Shown: positions 10,153 through 19,407 of the stretch, piece after piece
Numbering within the stretch: position 1 is the first letter of the stretch
Layout: each line of letters starts with the position of its first letter
Assembly: GCA_964408455.1 (NCBI GenBank)
Contig: CAYOZN010000013.1
Location: forward strand, 58,915-122,914
Length of the DNA stretch: 64,000 nucleotides
From: CAYOZN01 sp964408455
GTDB lineage: Bacteria; Planctomycetota; Phycisphaerae; UBA1845; UTPLA1
Direction of reading: 5' to 3'
Notes under the pieces: generated by a model
Database searches by the model: none
Told to the model about the DNA's origin: nothing
The model's input: only the letters and a program-made list of their open reading frames with translations
Position numbers and translations under genes: made by a program

Positions 10153-11271
10153 TCAGGGCTGGACTTGCGCGAACAACAACCGCATGCGGCGATAGAGCCG
10201 CGAAGCGGCGACGCGGAACAGCACGGTGGTAAGGACGACCCAGGCGAGGACCGGTATCCCAAGCGAAAAGAAGAGCGCCGTTTTGCCGGCCCCGAACGTC
10301 AATTGGTACAGCAATCGCTGATCGAGGTGAACCAGCACCGTCAGCCCACCGCAGACGGCGATCAGGAACATCCACCTTGCCATAAGCGAAAGGTACTGCA
10401 AGCGGAGTATTCGCGGATCGGTCGGGCGGCGGGCATCCGGACGAATAAACGTGTCGACGGGCGAGAGCGGGCGCTGGCATTCGGGGCAGGCGGTCGGTGG
10501 CGGCTTCCAGCAGACGGCGATCGTCGCAGCACAGCCGGGGCAGGCGGGCAGCGGCGGCAGGTTGTCGTCGGCCGCGTGCCGCGCCTCCTGGCGGCGGGCC
10601 TGCGCGCACCAGACAAGATGCATGATGTGGAAGGCGAAGAGCAGGCCGCCGGCGAGTGCCACGTGAATGACGCGATCGGCACCCTGGGCAATCGCCGATA
10701 CCCAGAACAGCACGCCGACGATGACCACCGCCGAGATCATGCGCGCCCGGTGAGAGTACATCTGCACCGCGTCCGGCGAGAGAATGTGCCGGGTGTCGGC
10801 CGCGTCGAACGTCGAGCCGCACTCCGGACAGCGGTTCGCGTCGATGCCGTTCAGTACGTACCCGCACCAGGCGCAGGGCCGGCGGCGGCAGGCGAGAAAG
10901 GCCATGTGTCGCCGCAGCCGCTCTTCGCGCGGACGCATCCAGCGCGCAAAGATCCACATGCCGCCAACCGCGAATGTCGCCGACGTGGCAGCGGCGAAGG
11001 TGGACCACTGGCGGTGGATCATCCACGGAAGCGGCAGGCACAGTGCGAGGCCGTTAACCAGCTCCGACAGGCGAAGGTTGATGTGCCACAGACGCGACTT
11101 GCCGGCCGCGACACGATCGAGCCGCGCCTCCCGAAGCGTGAATTGATCCAGGCGTGAGTGTGCGGCGCAGGGGCCCGCGCCCGGGAGCGTGGTGATCGAG
11201 CGCAGGGGCGGTGCCGCGCGGCGCTTCGCCGGACGTGACGATGCTGGAGCAGGCGGAATGGGGCTCGGCAT
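10153..11271 (-). CDS. multi-pass membrane protein with two zinc ribbons
   Basis: A 372-residue protein. After a Pro/Arg-rich N-terminus there are hydrophobic segments near residues 70-105, 180-225, 290-310 and 325-355. Two Cys4 zinc ribbons lie on what are likely cytoplasmic loops: CAWCGY ... CPECGS (about 133-152) and CPGC ... CPEC (about 246-266). No enzyme motif is visible. Similar proteins with CxxCGYxLxG...CPECG ribbons are frequent in planctomycetes and have no assigned role. ATG 11271 is the first Met of the plausible part; no strong ribosome binding site is seen, so the start is uncertain. It lies 118 bp upstream of asnS on the same strand. Confidence 0.65.
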   Translation of the reverse strand: MPSPIPPAPASSRPAKRRAAPPLRSITTLPGAGPCAAHSRLDQFTLREARLDRVAAGKSRLWHINLRLSELVNGLALCLPLPWMIHRQWSTFAAATSATFAVGGMWIFARWMRPREERLRRHMAFLACRRRPCAWCGYVLNGIDANRCPECGSTFDAADTRHILSPDAVQMYSHRARMISAVVIVGVLFWVSAIAQGADRVIHVALAGGLLFAFHIMHLVWCAQARRQEARHAADDNLPPLPACPGCAATIAVCWKPPPTACPECQRPLSPVDTFIRPDARRPTDPRILRLQYLSLMARWMFLIAVCGGLTVLVHLDQRLLYQLTFGAGKTALFFSLGIPVLAWVVLTTVLFRVAASRLYRRMRLLFAQVQP

Positions 11272-11626
11272 ACGTGTGGGGCTCGGGGATCGGCCGGGGG
11301 CTGCGTGGCGACGCAGGCGCAATGACCGGCCCTCGTGATATCGGCGCGAACGAAGGAGCGGATGAGTACGCCAGCCGCGGCCGCGGCTGATAAAAATGCC
11401 TCGCCTGCTGCGATGCGCCGCGGCGATGACGGTGCAAACTTCCGCACGGCCGGTGCGGACTGTTCCGCGATCCGGGCTGCGGCGGCCCGGATCAGGGATG
11501 GCGAGCGTGGCCGGCGAGTTAATGCAGAGGTTGACCGCCGGGTGGAGTGCCGCGGGCGGGAGTGGCACGAACCTTGCACGACCAATCGTAACGGGCCGCC
11601 GATGCGCTAACACCGGGAGGTGCTCG
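11272..11626. other. divergent intergenic region
   Basis: This lies between the minus-strand zinc-ribbon gene and the plus-strand dehydrogenase. It contains an 18-bp perfect palindrome, CAGCCGCGGCCGCGGCTG, at 11372-11389, followed by ATAAAAATG. The only convincing translation signal is GGGAGG at 11615-11620 for the dehydrogenase. No well-spaced promoter was identified. Confidence 0.4.
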
Positions 11627-12578
11627 ATGAACGTGTTTATCGCCGACAAGCTGCCCGAATCCTGCATTCAACAACTGTCCCGACTGGGCTGCCGCGTCCG
11701 TTGCGAAACGGGGCTGGGGGGCGATCGACTCGTCGCCGCAGTCGGCGAGCACGAGACTGAAATACTGGTTGTGCGATCGACTCGCGTGACGCGCGAGGTG
11801 ATGGAAGCTAGCCCCGTGCTGAAGATGATCCTGCGGGCGGGCTCGGGCGTGGACACGATCGACGTGGCCGCCGCCGCGGAGCACGACATCCGCGTGTGCA
11901 ATTGCCCCGGCACCAACAGCGTGGCAGTGGCGGAGCTGGCGATCGGGATGATGATCGCACTCGATCGGGAGCTGGTGGAAGAGACGGGCGATCTGCGGCG
12001 CGGCGTGTGGAACAAAAAGAAGTACAGCGGGCGCGCACTGGGACTGAAGGGGCGGACGATTGGCATCGTGGGATTGGGCCGCATCGGCGTCGAAGTGGCC
12101 CGGCGATGCAAGGCGTTCGAGATGGAGCTGCTGTATTTCGACACGGTGCGGCGGCCGGTGGCGGAGAAGGAGCTCGAAATCCGGCCCGCGATGCTGGACG
12201 ATCTGCTGCGACAGTCGGATTTTGTCACGCTGCACGTGCCGGGCGGACCGCAGACGCGGCATCTGATCGGCCGGCAGGAACTTGCGATGATGAAGCCGTC
12301 GGCGTACCTGATCAATTGCAGCCGCGGCGGGGTCGTCGACGAGTCTGCGCTGGCAGAGGCGCTCGAGGCGGGCGTACTGGCGGGCGCTGCACTCGACGTT
12401 TACGAGATCGAGCCGGGCGTGGCCCAGGGAAGCTTCGCCGATCCGATCGTCGAACGGCCGCACGTGTATGGCACGCACCATGTGGGGGCATCGACCGAGC
12501 AGGCGCAGGCAGCTGTGGCAGAGGAGGCGGTGCGGGTGATCGCGGCATTTGTGCAGGATGGGGAGTATCTGCACTGCG

Positions 12579-12607
<29 letters not shown>
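11627..12607 (+). CDS. SerA-like D-2-hydroxyacid dehydrogenase (phosphoglycerate dehydrogenase family)
   Basis: A 326-residue NAD-dependent dehydrogenase, short form without the C-terminal regulatory ACT domains of full SerA. Visible features are RAGSGVDTIDVAAA with the catalytic-site Arg in LRAGSG, the GLGRIGVEVARRC dinucleotide-binding loop, the conserved INCSRGGVVDESAL segment, an EI..G pair after LDVYEIEPG, and THHVGASTEQAQ with the catalytic His. The reaction is probably oxidation of 3-phosphoglycerate in serine synthesis or of a related 2-hydroxyacid. GGGAGG six bases before ATG 11627 fixes the start; the long upstream frame is not homologous. The last 29 bases overlap the end of the convergent acr3 gene. 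Confidence 0.88.
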
Positions 12608-13728
<1,121 letters not shown>

Positions 13729-13736
<8 letters not shown>

Positions 13737-14637
13737 GTTCGCGCCTTGCCGAGCATCTGGCTGATTGGGGCTTTCGCGCCGCGATGTCCAAACTGACGAT
13801 GTAATCGCCGGGCGCCGTTCCGGCCGGGAGCTGCTCCGCAATTTTCTTGTAAAGCGGATCCTGCATTTCGCTCAGCGACTTCACGTAGATGGATTTCTCG
13901 GCCAACCGGATGTCCGCAAGACCGGCATGCTCGATCATGCGCCGGGTCTCATCGACGAGGACCGCTCCCGCGACGCAGCCCACCAGCGCCTCGACCATTT
14001 GACGGATCGAGTCTGGCAGAGGCCGGAGCAGCGCCAGATCGGAAACGGCGACACGACCGCCTGGTTTCAGCACGCGGGCGATCTCGCACCAGACCTGATC
14101 CTTGGCCGGCGAGAGATTCAGAACGCAATTGGAAATCACGACGTCGACGCTCGCATCGGCAACCGGCAGATGTTCGATCTCGCCGAGGCGGAATTCGACA
14201 TTATCGAGTCCGCATCGTTCGTGATAAGCACTGAGATTCTGTCGAGCGCGGCTGATCATGGCCGGCGTCATGTCCACTCCGATGACGCGGCCATGTGCGC
14301 CGACCTTCGGCCCGGCAATAAAGCAGTCGAATCCGCCGCCGCTCCCAAGGTCGAGAACGATTTCGCCGCGCTGAAGGCCGGCAATGGCGGTCGGATTCCC
14401 GCAGGACAGACCGAGATTCGCTCCTTCCGGCAGGGCGGCGAGTTCGGCCGCTTCATATCCAATGCCCCTGGCCAGTTCGGTGGCGTCCATGGTCGTCGGC
14501 CCGCAGCAGCCACCTGCTCCGCAACAGCCTTCGCGGGCCGATTCAGCAACGGACGAGAATCCGCCGGTTTCGGCAATCTTTGAGTATCCTTCGCGCACCT
14601 GGTCGCGGACCGCGTTTTGTGCAATGACGTCGCTCAC
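13729..14637 (-). CDS. arsM: arsenite S-adenosylmethionine methyltransferase
   Basis: A 302-residue enzyme that methylates arsenite, giving methylated and volatile arsenicals. The SAM-binding core is LDLGSGGGFDCFIAGPKVG (about residues 92-110) followed by VIGVDMTPAMI. The arsenic-binding cysteines expected for ArsM are visible: GCCGAGGCCGP near residues 39-48, Cys in NLGLSCGNPTAI, and Cys in ISNCVLNLSP. A further Cys lies in GCVAGAVL. The start is GTG 14637, preceded by AAAGGAG at six bases, a strong ribosome site; the upstream frame lacks one. It overlaps acr3 by eight bases and lies 31 bp after arsC. Confidence 0.92.
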
Positions 14638-14668
14638 GGAATTCTCCTTTCGCGGGCAATGGCGCCGT

Positions 14669-15109
14669 CTAATCGAGCAGACTCTCCGGCAGCGTTTCGA
14701 TGTATGAACGAATCTCGTCCCGCACCCGGCGATAATGAAATATTGCCTCGTCTTCAGTCGCAGCGCCCCGCGCCAATTGGGGCGGATCATCAAAACCAAC
14801 ATGCACCACTCGCGTGCGGGCCGAAAAGACCGGACACGTTTCTTGGGCGGAGTCGCAAACGGTCACGACGTAGTCGAACTCGACGCCGATGTCCTCCGGC
14901 CGCTTGCTGGTGTGGCCGGATATATCGACGCCCGCCTCGCGCATGACTTGGACTGCCCGGGGATCGAGCCCGTGAGGCTTTGTACCCGCGGAGTATGCGT
15001 CCATCTGGTTCGACTTCAGATGCCTGGCCCAACCTTCGGCCATCTGGCTGCGGCACGAGTTGCCGGTGCAGAGGAAAAGAACGCGCGGCTTTTTCTCAAC
15101 ATGTGTCAC
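14669..15109 (-). CDS. arsC: arsenate reductase, thioredoxin-coupled type
   Basis: A 146-residue low-molecular-weight tyrosine-phosphatase-like arsenate reductase. The P-loop is CTGNSCRS, with the nucleophilic Cys followed five residues later by Cys and Arg. The relay pair is in VCDSAQETCPVF, two Cys seven apart as in Staphylococcus ArsC, which points to thioredoxin rather than glutaredoxin as reductant. It reduces arsenate to arsenite, the substrate of ArsM and Acr3. GTG 15109 is chosen because AGGAG lies nine bases upstream and the conserved part starts there; it overlaps the arsR stop by 14 bases. The frame extends to 15166 without support. Confidence 0.92.
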   Translation of the reverse strand: MTHVEKKPRVLFLCTGNSCRSQMAEGWARHLKSNQMDAYSAGTKPHGLDPRAVQVMREAGVDISGHTSKRPEDIGVEFDYVVTVCDSAQETCPVFSARTRVVHVGFDDPPQLARGAATEDEAIFHYRRVRDEIRSYIETLPESLLD

Positions 15110-15485
15110 AGCACGTGTCTCCTGTTGGAGCGCCCTCGGGACAACACTCCTGGACGGCATCGGCAAGCGAGCGCAGCGCGCGGCAGAAGCGCTGGTATTC
15201 GACGCAATAGAACACCGTGCGGCTTCGCTTTTCGGCGCTGAGGATGCCGGCCCGGTGTAACACGGACAGATGGCGGGACACGACCGAGAGGTCCACCGAG
15301 CAGCATTCGGCGATTTCGGAGACAGAAGAGGGGCGTCCGCACTTGGCGAGGCAGGCCAGGAGCCTGAGGCGCGTGGGATCGCAAAGGGCCTTGAACAGCT
15401 TCGGGGCCAGCAGGCTGTCGATGGGCCGGCTTTTTCTCGCGGCCTGCCTGGGGGAGGCGGGTCTGAGTTTGCATGTTTGCGTCAT
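15096..15485 (-). CDS. arsR: ArsR family metalloregulatory repressor
   Basis: A 129-residue winged-helix repressor. LFKALCDPTRLRLLACLAKCG begins the DNA-binding domain in two parts, and ECCSVDLSVVSRHLSVLHRAGIL is the recognition helix with the CC metalloid-binding pair just before it, so arsenite binding should release DNA. The C-terminus is very Cys-rich (CCPEGAPTGDTCCDTC), which may add further arsenic ligands. ATG 15485 is the first gene of the operon. The promoter reads so close to the start codon that the mRNA is probably leaderless. Autorepression through the palindrome at 15482-15496 is likely. Confidence 0.92.
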   Translation of the reverse strand: MTQTCKLRPASPRQAARKSRPIDSLLAPKLFKALCDPTRLRLLACLAKCGRPSSVSEIAECCSVDLSVVSRHLSVLHRAGILSAEKRSRTVFYCVEYQRFCRALRSLADAVQECCPEGAPTGDTCCDTC

Positions 15486-15496
15486 TATGCAAATGA
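15482..15496 (-). promoter_or_regulatory. candidate ArsR operator
   Basis: The inverted repeat TCATTTGCATAATGA has perfect 5-bp arms and overlaps the -10 box and the start codon of arsR. Its position fits a self-repressing metalloregulator. The assignment is inferred from position and symmetry only. Confidence 0.45.
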
Positions 15497-15520
15497 TACG
15501 GCCTGGTTCGAATCAGTCAA
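15493..15520 (-). promoter_or_regulatory. arsR operon promoter
   Basis: On the minus strand a -35 box TTGACT (15515-15520) and a -10 box TATCAT (15493-15498) are separated by 16 bases. The arsR start codon (15485) is seven bases past the -10 box, so transcription would begin at or next to the ATG. Confidence 0.6.
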
Positions 15521-15684
15521 GTCGCGTTAAGAGCGTCCCGCGGCGTTCGTTCATTTGGGAGCGCGAGCAGAACGCCGGGGGTGCGGAAGCTGGCGTGTGA
15601 CTTTCAAGGTGAGATTCGCACGTGAGGCTTCGCGCTGGCTGGTGCAATAGGGGCAAGGGGCCTGGGACCGTCCTGCTCTGGCGG

Positions 15685-17082
15685 TTAGTACAGCGGGTTG
15701 ATGACCATGCCCGTCGCGAGTTTGGGGAAGAAGTAGGTGCTCTTCTGCGGCATGAGTTCGCCGGCCGTGCAGATGTCGCGGAGTTGCTGCATCGTTGTCG
15801 CGGGCATGAGGCAGGCGACGCCGCCGGATTTCTGCGCGTCGGACAGGGCTTCTTCCATCGTCTTGTGGTAGTGCAGCGCGGCCGGCACTCCCTGCGGGCA
15901 GAACTTCGGCTCGATGACGCGCTTCACCACGTATTCGTGCAGGAGGGTGTAGGGCAGCCTGCGCCAGGCGGGTTGGCGCTTCGGCTCGAATGCGGCGAGA
16001 AGATCGTCCTTCTTCGGCGTGAGCACGAAGCAGCGGTCGTCCTGGGCGAAGTAGAGCATGAAAGAGGACGCGTTGAGCGGAGCGGGACGGTCCGGCTCGT
16101 GGGAATCGGATGATATCAGGGTGTCGTGTGTTTGAAGGGTGCGGCGTTCGCCAAGGACCCCGGGCACAGCCTGGGGCTCTGTTTTGCTGAGTGCCGCGGC
16201 GAGGTCGCTGGCGCCGCGCGGCCGGGCAACGGGCGTGAAGTGGAAGGCGCTCGCCAGCGCCTCGCCCAGCCGGGGCGCGGTGAGACCCTGCGGCTCGATG
16301 ATGGTGCGAAAATAAGGCTGGATCGTCGCGCCCGGATCCTCCATGCTGCCCAGCACGGCGAGCACGTAGTTGACGGGATCGCTCTCGACCGGCTCCCCGG
16401 TAGCCTCGACCTGGCGTTGGCGGAACATGAGCGCGGTGCCGTAGCGATGGTGACCGTCGGCGATGAAGACGGGCTTGTCGGCAAGGCGGACCTGGATGCT
16501 CTTAATGACAGGTGGGCTGTCGATGATCCAGAGCTTGTTTTCGACGCCATCCTGGGTGCCCCACTGGTCGGGTTCACGTTGAGTTTCCTGGTCCAGGATT
16601 GCGGTGATCTCGTTGGTCGGATCGGGATAGAGGCCGAAGATCGGGCTGAGATTGCAGCGGGTGGCGGCGGTGAGCTTCAGCCGGTCTTCCTTTGGTCCGC
16701 CGAAAGTCTGCTCGTGGGGATAGATGGCGCCCTTGCCGAATTCCTCGAGGCGAAGGCGGCAGAAGAATTTCTTTCGGGTGAGGGTGCGGTTTCCGAGCTT
16801 GTAGGTCTGATGGTAGACGTAGAGTGCCGGGCGGGGATCGTGGATGAGGCACCGGATGTCGAGCCAGCAGGTGAGATCTCCGGCGGCCTGCGCGTAAACT
16901 TCGTCCGGGCCGGCGGTTTTGGGTGGAACGTGGGGCAGGTCGATGGCGACGATGTTGTGATCATCGCGAGCCAAAAGGGCGAGCTTGTCGGATTGAGACA
17001 GGATGTCGTATGGCGGGGCGATGAGGGTGGAGACATCGCGGGCGTTGTATCTAATTGCCTTGAGCGGATGAATTTGCGCCAT
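15685..17082 (-). CDS. DUF1015 family protein
   Basis: A 465-residue cytosolic protein of the DUF1015 family, widespread in bacteria and of unproven function. Diagnostic segments are the N-terminal IHPLKAIRYNARDVSTLIAP, with PPYDILS right after it, and the central IADGHHRYGTAL followed by the conserved NYVLAVLGSMEDPG. The family usually begins with such a PFKALR..YNP....V.APPYDV segment, and this supports ATG 17082 over the upstream 17142. AGGA lies about ten bases upstream of ATG 17082. The gene stands alone, with the arsenic operon downstream and a divergent sigma factor gene on the other side. Confidence 0.85.
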   Translation of the reverse strand: MAQIHPLKAIRYNARDVSTLIAPPYDILSQSDKLALLARDDHNIVAIDLPHVPPKTAGPDEVYAQAAGDLTCWLDIRCLIHDPRPALYVYHQTYKLGNRTLTRKKFFCRLRLEEFGKGAIYPHEQTFGGPKEDRLKLTAATRCNLSPIFGLYPDPTNEITAILDQETQREPDQWGTQDGVENKLWIIDSPPVIKSIQVRLADKPVFIADGHHRYGTALMFRQRQVEATGEPVESDPVNYVLAVLGSMEDPGATIQPYFRTIIEPQGLTAPRLGEALASAFHFTPVARPRGASDLAAALSKTEPQAVPGVLGERRTLQTHDTLISSDSHEPDRPAPLNASSFMLYFAQDDRCFVLTPKKDDLLAAFEPKRQPAWRRLPYTLLHEYVVKRVIEPKFCPQGVPAALHYHKTMEEALSDAQKSGGVACLMPATTMQQLRDICTAGELMPQKSTYFFPKLATGMVINPLY

Positions 17083-17575
17083 GTTGCGGAAGTCCTGAAG
17101 GTTAAAGGAGATGCCCCTGCCGCGAGCATGCCCCGCCGGCAACGCCGCAGGAGACTATGTTGATATCGGACGGGTAAAAAGTCCAATGCCATTACGCGTG
17201 CATTCACGTTCCGGGTGCGGCGCGACGCGAAGGGTGCGGCGTAGAATTTCTGCTCCAGATATGGCGCGTTCGGCCGCCGGCGGCCGGTAGTTCTAACAGA
17301 ACAGAAACTGCGTTGGCGATTGACTTTAGCGATGCGCTCGCCGATAATACGATAGACGATAACATTGACGCGCCGTACCGGCATTTGCTCCAACGCAGCC
17401 GGCCGCGTCGATGCCTGCCCCGCATGCGAGCCGGTCCCTCGGTATGCGGTCAGCAGCCCGCCCCGACCGACTTGTGCGGTCCGCCGGCGCCGGCATCGCG
17501 ATCTCTTGCGTGCCCGCTGCGGATCGCCACGCGTAATCCGCGAGCCTGACGTCCTGTGCCCGGAGGATGCCGAGG
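17083..17575. other. divergent intergenic region with sigma-factor promoter
   Basis: No gene is supported here. The notable content is the strong sigma-70-type promoter at 17320-17348 facing the sigma factor gene, which implies a 5' leader of about 220 bases for that transcript. Confidence 0.45.
17320..17348 (+). promoter_or_regulatory. sigma-70-type promoter candidate
   Basis: A -35 box TTGACT (17320-17325) and a -10 box GATAAT (17343-17348) are separated by exactly 17 bases, in an otherwise gene-free region. It points to the sigma factor gene at 17576. If used, the transcript has a leader of about 220 bases. Confidence 0.5.
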
Positions 17576-19258
17576 ATGAGCAGCCGCTGCCCTGAGATGA
17601 TGCAGTTGCGACACGAGTTGGGGCTCTCCCCGGTTCGTCATCGGCCGCAGTTCATCGCGGGCATTGCGCATGCCATCGACATGATCGAGGCCGGGCACGA
17701 CTATCCCTTTTCGTTTGTGCGATACCACGTGACGGGCTTTCGTCCGCGAGCGTCGAGCGACGATGCGCTTCTTTCGGGCAGCACGCTGATCGAGGCGCTG
17801 GTGGAGCTGGCGGAGTCTCTGACGGCCGACGCGCCGCTGCCGGCGGATGCATGGGGCGGGCGCTGGTACGATGCCGACCGGCTGGCACAACGATTCAACG
17901 TGTCCCTGAAGACGATATCGCGATGGCGAAAGCGCGGCCTGGTGGCGGTGTGGCGACTTGCCGAGGACGGCCGGTCGGCGCTGGCATTCGCGTCCGATGC
18001 GGTTCAGCGGTTCGTCGCCCGGAATCTCGATCTTGTGCGGCGCGGGTCTTCGTTCAAGCTGATGACGTCGGCGGAGCGGGCGGCGATCGTGGCCCGTGCG
18101 CGGGAGCTGGCGGCTGCCGGTGAAGGCACGCTGCACGCGGTGACGCTACGGCTGTCGAGCGAGACCGGCCGGGCGGTGGAGACGATCCGGTATACCCTGC
18201 GCCGCTTCGACGAGGAGAACCCTGACCGGGCGATCTTCGACAACGCGGAGCGGGCGCGTTCGATCGATGAGCGCGAGGTGATATACCAGGCGTTCGTCGA
18301 TGGCGAAGCGGTGGCGCAGATTGCGCGGCGCTTCGGCAAGAGCGAGCGGGAAACGCGGCAGATATTGTCCGACGTGCGGACGATGCAACTGTCGGCGGAG
18401 TCGATTTCGTACGTATTTGCAGACGAGTTCGTCGCCGACGGGGCCGAGGCGGAGATTCTCGGCGCGGAGCCGGCCTGCGCGGATGATGCCGCGGACGTCT
18501 CTCTTTCTCGCGTGCCGGCCAGCCTGCCGCCGTATTTGCGGGAGCTGTATCGCACGCCGCTACTGGGCGCCGCGGCCGAGCGGTTCCTGTTCCGCAAGAT
18601 GAACTACCTGCTGCACAGGGCCGAGGCGGCGCGGCGACGGCTGGCGGCCGATGCCGGTGCGGCGGGCGCGGCACAGGCAATGGAGTCGCTGCTGGCGCAG
18701 GCGTCGGAAGTGAAAAACCGCATCATCCAGGCGAATTTGCGCCTGGTGGTGAGCGTGGCGCGGCGGCACATGGGCAGTGCGAGCGCGGCCAACTTCTTCG
18801 AGCTTGTGAGTGACGGCAATCTGGCACTGATGCGGGCGGTCGAGCGATTCGACTATTCGCGGGGGTTCCGCTTCTCAACCTATGCGACGTGGGCCATCAT
18901 GCGAGCCTTCGCCCGGAGCGTGCCGGAGGAATACACCCAGAGCGATCGCTTCCGGACCGGGCACGAGGAAATCCTGGCGAGCGTCCGGGACGGTCGGGAG
19001 GCCGATCCGTCGGAGCAGGCAGGCGATGGGCTTCGGCTGCGGGTGGCGAACGGGCTGGCCTCGCTGGATGAGCGTGAGCGGCGGGTGGTGGAGCGTCACT
19101 ACGGCATCGGGGCGACCGATGGTCAGACGCTGACGCTGGACGAGATCGGCCGTGAGTTCGGCATATCGAAGGAGCGCGTGCGGCAGATCGAGATCCGCGC
19201 GCTGAAGAAGCTGCGGCAGACGCTGGGGGCTGAGGGCGTCGAGCTGCTGGCGGGCTGA
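17576..19258 (+). CDS. sigma-70 family RNA polymerase sigma factor with long N-terminal HTH extension
   Basis: A 560-residue sigma factor. Region 2 (about residues 382-447) is clear: NLRLVVSVARRHMG, then FELVSDGNLALMRAVERFDY and GFRFSTYATWAIMRAFAR. Region 4 (about 498-548) has the DERERRVVERHYGI ... TLDEIGREFGISKERVRQIE helix-turn-helix. A region-1.2-like stretch LPPYLRELYRTPLL lies near 318. Region 3 is not evident. Upstream sit two more HTH-like segments: WYDADRLAQRFNVSLKTISRW (about 97-117) and EAVAQIARRFGKSERETRQIL (about 240-262). ATG 17576 follows GGAGG by nine bases; ATG 17567 is too close to that site. The neighbouring FHA-phosphatase and PEGA genes suggest a signalling context. Confidence 0.85.
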   Translation: MSSRCPEMMQLRHELGLSPVRHRPQFIAGIAHAIDMIEAGHDYPFSFVRYHVTGFRPRASSDDALLSGSTLIEALVELAESLTADAPLPADAWGGRWYDADRLAQRFNVSLKTISRWRKRGLVAVWRLAEDGRSALAFASDAVQRFVARNLDLVRRGSSFKLMTSAERAAIVARARELAAAGEGTLHAVTLRLSSETGRAVETIRYTLRRFDEENPDRAIFDNAERARSIDEREVIYQAFVDGEAVAQIARRFGKSERETRQILSDVRTMQLSAESISYVFADEFVADGAEAEILGAEPACADDAADVSLSRVPASLPPYLRELYRTPLLGAAAERFLFRKMNYLLHRAEAARRRLAADAGAAGAAQAMESLLAQASEVKNRIIQANLRLVVSVARRHMGSASAANFFELVSDGNLALMRAVERFDYSRGFRFSTYATWAIMRAFARSVPEEYTQSDRFRTGHEEILASVRDGREADPSEQAGDGLRLRVANGLASLDERERRVVERHYGIGATDGQTLTLDEIGREFGISKERVRQIEIRALKKLRQTLGAEGVELLAG

Positions 19259-19407
19259 TTTCCTTTTTACAAACCGGGATGTTCGCGGGCCGCCAACGGG
19301 GCGTCACCGATGAGCGTGCGCCGCTACTGTACGAGCTCGCGCGTCAGGCAGGGCGTGCGTGCGAGTATCAGAGGTGCATGAACCCGGGAATGGTGCGGCA
19401 ATCCGAA

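Noticed and set aside
15500..15530. GGTTCGAATC resembling a tRNA T-loop
   Set aside because: No acceptor, D or anticodon stem can be folded around it; it lies in the arsR promoter spacer.
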